From Dipetalonema caudispina (Eukaryota > Nematoda > Chromadorea > Rhabditida > Onchocercidae): a DNA stretch of 64,000 bases. A program made the translations under genes and the position numbers. The stretch covers positions 97,254 to 161,253 of the forward strand of contig JABVXV010000128.1 in NCBI GenBank assembly GCA_013365325.1, given 5' to 3'. A model generated the notes under the pieces. The model did not search any database and was not told where the DNA came from. It saw only the letters and a list, made by a program, of their open reading frames with translations. Below are positions 52,401-63,964 of this stretch, piece after piece. Numbering within the stretch: position 1 is the first letter of the stretch; each line of letters opens with the position of its first letter.

Positions 52401-55293
52401 ACCAGTGGCACCCAGACGTTCCACTTTTTGTACACGACCAAATCTGAAAAATATTTACGTCATTTTGCAAACTATTCCAAGAAATTATCAATACTGTTCA
52501 TAATTCTGGAATAAAACCGCCATTTCTGGCCTGTCTAAAATCAAAGAATGATCGTCCGACGTACCACATAACATCTCACTACTAGATCTAAGGGTGCTAA
52601 TTTTAATGCCTTACAAAATGTGGTGTAGATGATATTGAATGATGCCAACTATTTCATGGACGTCACGGTGCGGCCTTAAGCAACTGTTTTTTGGTGATAT
52701 TCAATATATTAATATTGTGAATTTTTACACTAGGAAATTCGACAAAAAAGCTACCCAACCATCGAAATCATCATTTTACCCTATCACACAGCTGTCACCA
52801 AAATGAATTTATTACTATCTCTACTTGTCCTAAAAGACACGAAACATCCGATCTGATCTCTCCTCTTTTTCTGAATTATCAACCCAAGTAACTTTGAAAT
52901 CCAAGTAACTGAGATGACCAACCAAATACCAACAAAAGATTTGTAACAACTATAATCGGCATAACGCCCTTCCCGTCCCCACACATTTCATGTACTGTGA
53001 TGTCGCTACAGAAAAGAGAAGGAAAAAAAGAATGTTCCGCTATTACCGTCATCGACACCGTACTCACATATGAACTAACACTACTCAATTTCCTGATAGT
53101 ATCATGCTCTCAAAGACGTTCAGGCAAACCTAAAACGATAACACCTTGTATCATAATGTAGTCTTCATTATGACACAGATGAAGTGGATGAATTACATTA
53201 CCATTAACATAAAGACAAAAGTGCTACTTATTACCATCACCCAATTCATACGACGCAAGACAGGTCAACCTGTCTACTTTATCAGGAAGAAAGAGTCCGA
53301 GGGATGAAGAGAGAAGCGGGAAACGGCGTCACACGATAGGGTAAGAAGCACACATCATACTCTTTCCTTATGACAACAAAAAATTAGGAATCCCGATCTT
53401 TGGTTCTCCGAGACTACCAACACATTACATGAATGAATGTTAAACCGAGAAATGATGGATGGACGTTGTACATTATCCTGCAGGTTACAACTCATCATGG
53501 TGCAACATACCACGCGCACCCCGACCGTACACCATGCAATGCACACATAAGAAAATATGTAACCCAATAATATGTGCATGCATGTAGAATTTCAATTTCC
53601 GCACCATCATCCTTCAGCCTTCTCCAGTACAGTTGCAATTTACTAAATGCTTACTACCGCATGTGTTAAGTACCTAATGCTATAAGAAATCGACCACTAA
53701 ATAGTTTCGTGAAAGTTTATTGAAAAGTTTGATAGGTCCGTTAGAGTAATCACAAATCAACAAATGCAAACATCATTTTCATTCATTCAAGCATAACGAT
53801 GGTTTACTGCATTTTTTTGCATAAATTTGCAAGATACAAAAAAATATTTTCGATCCCCTATGCTATCTTTAACAGCTCACCATCGTCGATCAGTACTTTT
53901 GCCCTCCCCTCCCTCTTACTTTACGTTTTGCTCAATATCATCATCAGAAAAACAATACAAAGTGATTCGACATCAGACAACACCACCCAGAATTGACAAC
54001 TGATAACGTGCCATTCAATATTTTTCACTTCAACCACTCTCTTCTCTTTGCCCTCCAAAAATTGAAACATGGTTGGTTAGTCCTAGCAGTCATATCAGAA
54101 ATTGAACGTCGACGATGTAAGTCACAGTTTGATAAAAAAATGGTTATGACACGACGACACATTTGTTTAGCACTGAAAATCAGCTTCGTCAACTAGATAA
54201 CTAAAGTGAAGTATCAAAGAAACTCCTGGAATATCATATCCCGATTATTTTCTTCTAGTTACTAAGCTTTCATCAATCAATTACGAATCCAATAAATCCT
54301 TTCAACGATATCTTGAGCGACTTGGCGACCTTAATTAGCTGATAAAGGAATGTCCCATTACGTCATAACCATTTTTATCAGAGTGCAAACTTACACCCCA
54401 ACATTCAATTTCTGGGAATTATGAATTAAGACTACCAGAGTCAACAGCATCTTTAAGTCCACCTATCCAAGTAATAAATTGGTGTACAACTAATATGAGA
54501 TCTAAGCTATAAATCATGAGCCTACCAGATTTCAGCATAAAATTGCGTTAAGGTAATACCCAGTTTTCTGCATCTGTTCGTATTCCGCTTATCTTTCCCT
54601 CATGAAATTCGTAAATGTCATCGCATGACACATCATATACCTCACTGACATCATATTTTATTAACTGGGAATATAAAGAAACCCACAGAAGAAAGCCGAA
54701 AAGGAAACAGAAAAATTTGTTTACGTGGAAAAAAATGATGAGACTCGTTCATCCGAAAGACTATCCGGTAGACCAATTACATGGACATGACGACTCTCTC
54801 GGCTCATATCCTCTGTCGTAGTCTCAGGAACAGTTGTTGTGGATACCGTTGTTGTTGCTATCGTATCCCTGCTATCAGTAGCAGTAGCAATGATAGCGAT
54901 ATTGGTCGCTGGTGTCGTAATGGGATCCGATATACAGCCACCGATACTATCAATCAGTACAGTTAGCTGCTGTGCAGCTGTGGTAAGATCTGATGTGCAA
55001 CAATTCAGTAACCACTTAGGATGCTGTTGCGGTTGCTGATGATAGTGCTGATGCTTAAACCAGACTGCAGATGGTGTTTTCGCAACCACTGGATTGATGC
55101 TACACTCTCGATTTTTTCGTTGCTGATCTTCTTGATTTTCGATCTCGTCACCAGTCGTAATTTTTGCCGTCCCTGATGAACTGTTTTTATTGTTAATGCC
55201 GGATTTCGTTCCCTTATTATTATTATTACTGCTACTACTATTGTTGCTGCTTCCGCCAACGTTAATACTAAGCACTTGGGCGCTGATAACCAT
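23840..55293 (-). CDS. SPEN: SPEN / SHARP (C. elegans din-1) homologue, giant RRM-SPOC transcriptional corepressor, 50 traced exons
   Basis: A nuclear corepressor that bridges RNA or nuclear receptors to SMRT/NCoR-type complexes; the C. elegans relative DIN-1 acts with DAF-12. Fifty exons join in phase to 11091 nt, 3696 aa (human SPEN about 3664). Exons: 55293-54725, 52443-52294, 49453-49262, 49180-49052, 48840-48742, 48044-47875, 47768-47606, 47125-47065, 46751-46586, 46303-46164, 45821-45609, 45524-45311, 45218-45074, 44755-44645, 44546-44378, 44221-43809, 43408-43309, 43067-42860, 42509-42252, 41916-41648, 41265-40648, 40175-39885, 39775-39656, 39458-39309, 38895-38758, 38606-38430, 38221-38078, 37950-37771, 37647-37369, 37111-37016, 36812-36528, 36191-36042, 35790-35629, 35374-35149, 35076-34943, 34709-34551, 34350-34159, 32791-32018, 31306-31040, 30542-30462, 29818-29504, 28838-28017, 27795-27450, 27198-27005, 26485-26291, 26110-25958, 25464-25396, 25072-24955, 24606-24440, 23989-23840. 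RRM1 lies near residue 169, RRM2-4 at about 438-700, SPOC at about 3530-3696: the family layout. The start is uncertain because exon 1 stays open upstream to an acceptor at 55327. Ends of exons 3 and 18 have alternatives. Confidence 0.92.
26291..28838 (-). repeat. Poly-Gln / poly-Ala coding repeats in SPEN
   Basis: Exons 28838-28017, 27795-27450, 27198-27005 and 26485-26291 code a low-complexity region of roughly 500 residues. CAG/CAA runs give Q5-Q9, with Ala-rich pieces between them. Mixed CAA and CAG codons and the conserved phase at each splice show it is coding, not a bare microsatellite. Likely intrinsically disordered. Confidence 0.85.
31587..31652 (+). other. tRNA-like fragment in a SPEN intron (possible SINE or tRNA relic)
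   Basis: The sequence GGGGTAGCGCAGCGACTAA resembles a tRNA 5' half with an A box. About 30 nt later GGTTGGAATTTATGG loosely resembles a B box, but no full cloverleaf forms. It lies on the opposite strand, in the intron between the exons ending at 32018 and starting at 31306. Could be a decayed tRNA-derived element or coincidence. Confidence 0.25.
34943..39458 (-). other. Lys/Glu/Ser-rich charged repeat exons of SPEN
   Basis: A run of about a dozen small phase-0 exons codes alternating Lys-Glu-rich and Ser-Asp-rich blocks. It includes a 13-residue run of Asp (with a final Glu) near 37370-37430, coded by GAT/GAC repeats. Each exon could be skipped without breaking the frame. This matches the long, poorly conserved charged middle of SPEN proteins. 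Confidence 0.8.
45311..47768 (-). other. RRM2-RRM3-RRM4 cluster of SPEN
   Basis: RRM2: GIYVSNLPSSRTEGFLRDGL plus FGKIVHIMFE (47768-47065). RRM3: RTLYVGGLERRTTDDSL and FAFIQFADIHSVVCAI (46751-46164). RRM4: NKIWIGELPSSCSADYL and EALLLFSNNDSAQRAF (45821 to about 45470). The RNP2-like IYVSNL, LYVGGL and IWIGEL motifs are clear; the RNP1 strands are divergent. Three consecutive RRMs separated from a lone N-terminal RRM is the SPEN pattern. Confidence 0.9.
49513..49543. repeat. (AT)n microsatellite in SPEN intron 2
   Basis: About 13 AT units within the 2.8-kb intron between exons 2 and 3. Confidence 0.9.
52294..54870 (-). other. RRM1 of SPEN (split by a 2.3-kb intron)
   Basis: RRM1 starts at HVHVIGLPDSLSDERV at the end of exon 1 (donor at 54724) and continues in exon 2 (52443-52294) with FGRVQKVERLGATGFVVSF, then DVRSAQKAH. 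It ends at LRIAFHEQSK. The phase-2 junction falls inside helix 1. Residues before it are Asn/Ser- and Thr-rich low-complexity sequence. Confidence 0.88.
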
Positions 55294-55326
55294 TCCATGG
55301 AAGAATTGGCAATGGAGCACGTGCGA

Positions 55327-58300
55327 CTGTTGATTGGTTCGTTGATCACCAACAAATCACAATTTTCTGGACAGTGCTACGTACAAATGATAAGAATTAT
55401 TATCTGTGTAACTGCTGATTTAGCTTACTATTTTAATCCTTTTACTTTTTTTCGTTCAGTCGTGACTTTTTCGCTTCTTTCCCTCTTTGAATATTTCGTT
55501 AAATGAATCTGACTCCTCCTGACGTTTCCAAAACAGTACTTCATATGATACAGGATGATCCCTCATCCGTTATATTCCACTCATTAACTGCTTCTTAAGC
55601 GTATCTTTGTCACACTGTGGTCCTGGAAAACACAAACTAGTTTAAAAACAGCACGGAAAAACGAGAAAGAAAGACGCTCATCGGGAATTAAACAATTGTT
55701 CTTGCGAATTAAACAGTATAAAGTATCCGGCAACTCCATGTGTCATGAACCACTCAAGTGCAGAGAAGGAATTAAATTCTTTATAGAAGGTAAACATGAA
55801 GTACTTCTGAGATGCCAACATACCGAAGTTTAACCCAAAAACCCGACACCAGGAAAAATCAATCTCCGAAACATACGTCATCCGACACAGTAGGTGCCGG
55901 ACACTTCGTTCTTACTTCGTTAAGATACAAAGTGTACAAAACTTCTTAATTCGAATTTCCTCTCAGGGAAATCAGACTCAGCGAAAAAAGGCAGGATGGA
56001 TGTGTAAGCTCGACATTTAATGGGAAAGGAAATCAAATGAAACTAGTAATGGACCGCATCACCAAAATGTTAAACACTGCTCAGAAATGCTCCCTTCTCT
56101 CTTCCCTAATACATTTCTCGATGCTTCCAATGTAATTCAATTCAAAAACGATGGGAATACGAATAAACAGCGAATGAATCATCGCAGTTTCCTGAATCCC
56201 TTCCACTCAAAAATGAGCAAGATAATCGTCCATAAACTCTAGTTATATCTCACTGAGGATTTCAAAAAGCCGTTAGTAATTGTTTCCTGCAAGTAATTCT
56301 CATCTTTACCGACATTAAACAATCGCGCCAGCTTCCCACGAGAAATGAATGATTAACGATCAGCGTAAAACACCAAGCTGATGAAGGATAATTCGCTTGC
56401 TTCCGCAAATCTCCTACCTATGAAGTGACTTGAATCATCCATGTCCTACTCTAGTGCTATATCTTTGGTTAAAATGTATTGTCAGCCACGAAAAACAGAC
56501 AATAATGAAAACCGTATCGATCCCATTAAATGCAAAAATCACATATCAACATTAATAACATTCGAGGCGTGCCTAATTATCCAAACAGCCCAAATCAAAT
56601 GCCATTTTCTGAACAAATTTTTCTCTGCAAGGAAAAAATAAGGGGTGCACAATTCATCTCCGTAAATCGAGACAAAAAAAAAGATGTCAGGGTTATGGGA
56701 GGGTAAGAAGGACGTTATTTCCGCGATGAAATTCTAGAATTGAAAAAAGATGAATGTGTCCAACCATTAACAGAAAGCTCAGATATGAGGTGAATAGAGG
56801 TCGAGAACAGGGATAAAGCTTGAGATACAGCGTCAGGAACAAGAAGCAATAATAATAGCATCCTCAGCAGCAGAAATGTTAGTGATGGATAGATACCAAG
56901 AACGCAGCTGTTGAGCAGCAGACTTGAACACTCTCCTGATACACTTCATGTTTCTTCTTCCTGATCATCACCATGTTTTTCACATATAACTTAGTGACAA
57001 TATCAATTGTGAAATTAAAAAAGACCAATTTTCGTTATGAGTGTATATCGATGCATAGCGAGCTTCTACTCCTCGTATTCGACTCCAAAGATTGTTCCAA
57101 AATAAAACTGGAACTTCGACCCAACTTCAGTAAGACATTGCACGAAATCATGTAAAGAATGCACTTCCGAAAACCCACTTTACTCGAAGAAACTCGCTGG
57201 AACCGCACTTCTTTGTCGGTAAAAACCTTACATCAATGTTTTGAAGAAATTGTCTTGATGGCTTGAAAAGTAAAACAAATTTGGCTGCGTTAAAGAATCA
57301 TTCTCAACACAACAGGTGCTGCTCCCTTCATCACAAATTCCACCCACTGAAGTCGTAAAAATTGCGAATTGTTGGGGTAGAACTGCCAACTCTAATGTTG
57401 TTGGCTGAAGAAAGCAATTCGAAAACATAACCAGATTCGACTACTAGTAAATAGATTACCTACTTTCTCTCGTCCAATCTAACCTGGAAGTTCTGACAGA
57501 AAAATTGGCCTTGAAAAAAGGAATAAAATGATTCGCGCTTTGAGACGATCAATCCACGTTACGCATTCCACCAAATTATAAAGCTAAACAGTGACCTTAG
57601 AAAGGTATATGAATACACAAATTATCGATTATACACTCTAGGAACTATCCTAAATCATTTGAAGCAGTTATCCTCAACATCAACCGATCGATAATTCTTG
57701 ACAAGAAGACAGGCAGAAATGCATACTTTAATTTAGTACTACTTATCTCTATCTCACATTAATATTAACGAAGTGTTAATCATATCCTTTCTGATGAACT
57801 CGATAGTGTGATAAGTATCACCGGAAGCAGACAAATGGAATGAAAAAGAGAAATTCAGTTGGCAAAAAGTCCATTCATCAATGTAACATATGAACAAATC
57901 TTAGTGGATCAAGTACGGATGGATAAATGATAATATCAACTGCATAATATACAAGAATAAAAGTAAATGTGGCAAACAATATTAGGGTATATCCCAGTAA
58001 GGATAAGTGTAAGCCTTGTTTGAATAGGTAGTCATATTGTAGTAATGGATGGTGGTGAGCGATGATGGTGATAGTGGTGGTGGTGGTAGTAATAGTAGTA
58101 GTAGTAGTAGTAGTGGCCAGCGTCGTTGTCATCACCATCATCGTCTCCAACGGTTCGTCAGTCAGTGAGCAGCATAAGCGTCAGCGGCTGCGGTAGCAAC
58201 AGCATCAGCAGCAGCAGAATCGCAGGCAACGATTGCACTGACGTATCAAGCACAACAACCCTCCTCCTTCACCTACCCCAGAAAGCACCAAACGCTTATA

Positions 58301-58515
58301 CCTAAAGGATGAGGGGAGGGGTTCACATCTAACGTTTCATTCATTCTATACATGCCCTCATTTCTTTCTTCCTCTGCACTCCACCCTTCTCCTATTATAT
58401 AAACCATGAGGGGATCTCTGAAGTACCGTTTGTCCTTCTGGAACCACCCCTCTAAAACACCGCCCAATCAACCTCGCCTACCATTCATTGCATAGCAACC
58501 CGTTCATTCGTATAC
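55327..58515. other. Upstream region / putative 5' intron of SPEN
   Basis: About 3.2 kb with no firmly supported coding exon. A tgctttcttcag acceptor and a GTAAGG donor frame an open segment at 57404-57232 (-), but its phases (0 in, 2 out) do not fit neighbouring exons. Around 58050-58210 there are GTT/ATC/CAG-type triplet runs. Confidence 0.4.
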
Positions 58516-60018
58516 CATGTCGTCGAGGAGGATGGTGGTGATAGCAACAGCAGCGGCAGTAGCAGCAACAACAATGAGCTCTTGTCGGGGATGGAACAAT
58601 TCTATCGTTTTATGAAATGACGTGGCCGTATTCAATTTCAATTTGCAATGGCTCATCATTGTGGGTACCAGTCCTATTTAGGCCTTCTCCTCTTCCTTCT
58701 CCCCCGCGTATATATCTATATCTCAGGATACATATATTTAAGGTAAATATTTCCATCCCCATTTCCATTACCACTCTTTTTTTCACTCATACTTCACATC
58801 AGAACAGAGTATAACATACAACATGTCATCATCATCATCTTATCCTTTCAACTCAATTACTATTCAGCACACTTTAAAACATTTCCTACCCATCCTTCCC
58901 CACAATATCACGCTACATATGAGTAAGATAGTAAATAATCTGAATTGCAATTTCATCTTATTTGATAAAAAAGGTACGCTTAGACACTTCTTATCTTTCA
59001 TTTGATCCAATATAGCATTACACAATTCTATTGCAGTAATCAATTCATGAAGTCGGATTATGATAAGTAATGAGGGATAAAAAAAAAATTTAATCATTTC
59101 TACCAATACACATCTCATTGATTAGTTCCATTAATCAAACTGTTGATAATTTACAGGAAATTAACCATATCATTATGTCTACTTAGGAATACTTCGAATA
59201 CGGAGTTCTTCTGTGACATGAAAGCGCGACTACCAACTCGAGCATTTCCCACAATTTGCAACTATTTCATCACATTTCCACCTAGGTTATCTTAATAACT
59301 TGTCAGTGATGTTTTTCGTGCTGCCAGCTTTGGGCCTTCTTCCATGTTTTAAGTATATCATGCGATGACAGGAATGGAGCTTTAAAAATTCTAGTATGAT
59401 GACCTGTCGTTAAGATACTACAAGCAAGAAGTTGATAACAGTTCTTTATCGATTTTCTACAATAAGGTTACTAATCCTTACCTGGATCAGGCATTAGCTG
59501 GTGGTGTTTGACGGTTGTTGAAGGTGGACAATTATTTGGGCCTAGAAAGTAACGCCTTAGAATTTAACGATGAACAGAGTAGTAATATAGGGGGAATTTG
59601 CCGATACCTGCCATTAAATACTAAAACAAGATTGAAATACTAACCAAACGTTGGTGATCCCTTCTCAAAGCATCATTTCGAATGTGTTGATATTGAGCAT
59701 TCTAACCATTTCCATTCATTTATTTTCCTGTAATAATGTTTGCTATCACATACAAAAGTACATCTTATGAGATGGCCTTGTTCACGCGTATTACGCATGA
59801 GAAGACTAACCATATTGTCGGAAATTGAGCAGCTCGTGTGATTCCCACGTGAGCCTAATTTTCGTAAGGTTGGAAATAGTTGGTATTAGAATGTTCAGAC
59901 TTTCCAGGCATCTGCTTGAGGATGACATCTCTTTATTGCGCAACGGTATGCGAGGTGCGGATGTGTCAGATTTGCAAGGGAGGATCCCGGTCACGAAGTT
60001 AGCCATCGAACCAATCAT
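58516..60018 (-). CDS. Candidate upstream coding exons of SPEN (alternative N-terminus)
   Basis: Three segments with splice sites on both sides join in phase and feed exon 1. The first is 60024-59811 (acceptor ctctag, donor GTTAGT; ATG at 60018, 6 nt after the acceptor). The second is 59541-59482 (ctttctag, GTAAGG) and the third 58601-58516 (acgatag, GTATAC). They connect to exon 1 at 55326 (acceptor caacag), which is open in frame to the 55293 ATG. This would add 129 aa and bring the protein to about 3825 aa. No domain is recognised; the third segment is Ala/Val/Thr-rich. Base composition is richer in GC than the flanks. Chance cannot be excluded, and they could be 5' UTR exons. Confidence 0.35.
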
Positions 60019-60916
60019 CTTTACCTAGAGTGAAACGGAATAACAAATAAGTATAATTGGTAGTTATAAATTATGACAAACGAACGTCTCCGCACAAGGG
60101 CTCTTTTTGATAGTAACATTTACGGATCCCAATATAATATGATTTTCTATTATGTAGTTGGGTATTTCTTGATTTGATTAAAATGTAGCCCCAGAGGAAC
60201 CAATTTAATTGATATGGAGAGGATCAGGATAGCCTTTTCAGTTCATTGTGAATTGATTGTATGCTTTAATCGGGAGATTTTTAGAACCATAGATGACAGA
60301 TTGTCTGAATAAGAAGTTTAAAACATCTTTGTTGATGTATAATATAAATTCAGACCTTGCATTCCTTAAAACAGATCGTTGAGTAAGCTTCATGATACTT
60401 GAAGAGACATTGCAATACCTAATTAATTGACAGTATAGACTTATTCCTTATTTGTTAAAAGACAAATCTTCTGACCATTTCTCAATGGGATGTAAACTTC
60501 ATCAGGCTTTTACATAGTAATGATAGTAGTACTGAAAGTTCCAGAAAGAAAAATGTAGGCGAAGTAAAGCATCGGGATTTGTTTCGATGGAAGCGTAGTG
60601 TACATTTGTTTCTGGGATGATAGATATATCTAAGTATCAGATATTACGTCATTGCTTTTTGCATCGGAACTTACTAAAATGCTTCACAACAGCTTAATGT
60701 GTTATCAGCAATACTTCCAAAACACTACAAAACCATTTCGATACTAAAACAACAACCTCACATATATTACAATTGAATCTAATATTTTGCTCTTCCCCTG
60801 CTCTTCAACATTTCTTACAACTGATACCAACTAAACCATCCATATTTCCGTTTCAATTTCTGCATTACAATACAGCTGAGTAACATTATCCATTTACACA
60901 CGATATAACAGCTTTC

Positions 60917-60990
60917 CTCTCTCTCTCTCCCTCTCTCGTTACAAAGCATATAGAAAGACGGAAGGGAGGGAGAGAGAGAGAGAGAGACTA
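60917..60990. repeat. CT-rich / GA-rich foldback
   Basis: A CTCTCTCTCTCCCTCTCTC block (60917-60938) faces a GAGGGAGAGAGAGAGAGAG block (60964-60987) about 25 nt away. The two arms can pair into a long hairpin; each is also a polypurine/polypyrimidine tract. Confidence 0.75.
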
Positions 60991-61460
60991 GAGAAGAATA
61001 GGCTTTATTCGTGGTCATTAATTTACCCGATTTATGGGCAAATAGAAAAGGCTAAAATGGATGGGTAATGTAACATTTTCCCCCTATTTCTCGTAAGATA
61101 CAATACCATGCACAATGTGGTAATTTTGTCTTAGCTGTTCCACTTCTTCCTTCATCTCTTTACCAATCCCTTTAAAATGAAATTACACAGATGGATGACT
61201 GACTGACTACACATGGGCAAATATACCCTTAGGTCAGAGAAGAGAGAATTATTACTCGTAAATATCTCTATCCTCCTCTTTTCTATTCATTCTTCTACCA
61301 CTCCCCCCCCCTCTCAAACTTTTCCCTTCTAATCGTTAATTGATTGAAGCTTACCCTCTGTCCAACATTTTATGTCATACCATCATCATCATCACTATCA
61401 CCATCTCCCATTGTTAATCGATCATCTAAACATGTGACCCTTCTTCTCATCCTCTCCTTT

Positions 61461-61488
61461 CCTCTCTCTCTCTCTCTCTCTCTCTCCC
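61461..61488. repeat. (CT)n microsatellite
   Basis: About 13 CT units ending in CCC. Confidence 0.9.
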
Positions 61489-62740
61489 TTTATAAAAGAG
61501 GACAAAGTGAACGTGCCCTACAATCAACCTCATTTATAACACACACACATACATACACCAACACCAACATCAACAGCATCAGTAGACCCGTAGACCGTAC
61601 TATAATTCCAATAGAAGAAGATTAATGGCTTTGTCGGTGGTTGTTGTTCATTGCACTCACAAAGGCCGTCATATATATATATATACATAAAGACACATCC
61701 TATCCATTTAGAGGGACCAATCTATTTCGGTAAATCCGGATAGAAACCGTAAAAATAGATTGTAAAGGTTGTTAATTAGCAAGTATATTACATGTGGATT
61801 ATCATTATTATTTATGAAAGAGAAACAAGAGATATGAATTTCTGTAAGATTATCTGGTAGGATTTGAATCTCATTTAAAAATCCAACCAATACAAAGATG
61901 TATTGTATTATCCGTAAACCATGATTGATACCGGAATTTAAGAAATTAATTATCAATCAGCTTGGTGCAGTAAATGATGAGATATTTATATTTGAGTAAT
62001 CCTATTCTTAAGTATTTCGAGAATAACATCGAAGTATCACTCTTCCAGGAACGTAGTATGGTCTCTTAGGGAAGTATGATAACTGATCATAGCAGATCGA
62101 ATCAATAACTTCCGTGACATTCCTTGTGAAAGAAAATATTTCAAGAGAATTTTAGCATAATCCTATAGGATGGTTTATTTTGAGATAGATGAGAATTTAA
62201 TATCCACCTATATTGATCCGATCCTTCATTCTTCTGATAATAATTGTCAGAAAAATTGATCTTGCAATTTACAAAAAATAAAACCAGTCTTTGAATGGAG
62301 GATAGAGACGAAAGAATAGCATGCTCAATATTCTGTAATAAATATATTAGGTATCTTCTGATAGGTACATATATTGATTGATTTCTTGAACTTGTTGTAG
62401 TTAGCCTTTGATGGATACACCACACCCACGAAGCATTCATAAACACAACAATCATATTGCTTCTCAACCAGATCTGATATATACGAATAGTTACTAAAGT
62501 GACAATGAAAAGAGGAAAGGATAAAAATGATAATCATCAGTGATTACATCACTACCATCATTATCATGATTTTAATCATCACTCGTTATCATTGTCATTG
62601 AATAGAATAGAGAAAAAAACACTTGTTACAATAAAGAGAAAAAAGAAGAACATCTTTGTATGGATTGTTTTTGCATTTCGAATATGATAAAGAAAAAAAA
62701 AAAAAAAAAAGAAGGAACAAAGAAGTTCTTACATTCTTTA

Positions 62741-62792
62741 CATGTAAAGAAAGAAAGAGAGAGAGAGAGAGGGAGAGAGAAGGAGAGAAAAA
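62741..62792. repeat. (GA)n / purine tract
   Basis: AAGAAAG grading into pure GA units, then GGGAGAGAGAAGGAGAG. It is followed near 62820 by a long pyrimidine-rich stretch on the same strand. Confidence 0.85.
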
Positions 62793-63332
62793 GGGGATGA
62801 AAATGAGCCTTATTTCCATCCTATATTTTTCCTCTCCCCTTCTATTCATTCTTCTCTTCTTATCCTTCTCCATTCCTTCCATTTTCCTCCTCCATCATTC
62901 TCTTTTTCGTCGTCCTACTTCTATCAAATTAAATGGGGGCGATATATAGAAGAATGAAGATGTAAGCATTCAACAACAACAACAACAACAACAAATAATA
63001 CACAACACTAAATAACTTTCCCTCTTTCATCCTCAAAAAAAAAAAAAAAAAAAAATGACAAATCATTTAACAAAAAAATTTATTTATTAAAAGAAATGAT
63101 ATTTGGAATGAAAAGTTAGAAAAGATTAATAGTTATCATAGTATAGAAATTAATTGTAATAAATTTTATATCAAATACACAAAAAAAAAAAGTTAAAATG
63201 AAATGAAATGTAATAAGAAAATATATATAGTAATTTACTACTATGTTAATTTAAGAGAGGAAAATTAACACAACATACGAAAATTAATATTCAGAATAAC
63301 TATTAAGATTAAAATTTATTTTCTCATACAAA

Positions 63333-63347
63333 GTATGTATGTATGTG

Positions 63348-63387
<40 letters not shown>
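63333..63387. repeat. (GT)n microsatellite
   Basis: Starts as GTAT units, then near-pure GT with a single GC interruption, about 25 units in all. Alternating purine-pyrimidine DNA of this length could adopt Z-form. Confidence 0.95.
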
Positions 63388-63388
<1 letters not shown>

Positions 63389-63796
63389 AACATATATCAT
63401 CATTATCATTATTATCATTATCATCATTACAATCACTCTATATTGCTACAAAAAAAAAAAAAAAAAGAGGAGAAATGGAAGAGTGTTAGTGTATCCCTTT
63501 AAGGAATGATGATGATGATAATGATGATGATAATGATAACTTTTATTCCACTTGGGATATAGACTTAAATAGGATTGGATGATTTGCAAAAAACAACAAC
63601 AAGTTGAAAATATGCAGTAATTACTGAAGCTCATTTATCTTTTTATCGACAATTCAAATTCCCACATATTCTTTTTCTCTTCCCTTTTTCCCCCTTTTTT
63701 TACCCAAAATCTTCCTAATCTCCTTTTCCTAAGCTTATTATTTCTTTCACTTCCCTCCTTTTTTTTTCTTTTCTCTTTTTTCCACCATCACCCTTT

Positions 63797-63828
63797 CTCC
63801 CTCTCTCTCTCTCTCTCTCTTTCTCTCT
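63797..63828. repeat. (CT)n microsatellite
   Basis: Pure CT run followed by TTCTCTCTTT, inside a 150-bp pyrimidine-rich zone. Confidence 0.9.
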
Positions 63829-63964
63829 TTACCCTTCTTTTTGAGATCGATAAAAAGAATGAGCTCTCCACACTTCCCCTTCCCATATGCACCGGTACAT
63901 CCAGACACATACATGCACACCACATATACTTGGCGGGGATGGAGTGGAACCAGCCAATATCGAT

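Noticed and set aside
59825..60028. Plus-strand frame considered as a possible bacterial (Wolbachia-like) insert
   Set aside because: No bacterial domain could be recognised, and the minus strand of the same stretch makes a splice-bounded exon in phase with others.
62595..62949. Opposed open frames rich in Ser/Leu and Lys/Glu
   Set aside because: Both derive from GA/CT and poly-A/poly-T simple sequence.
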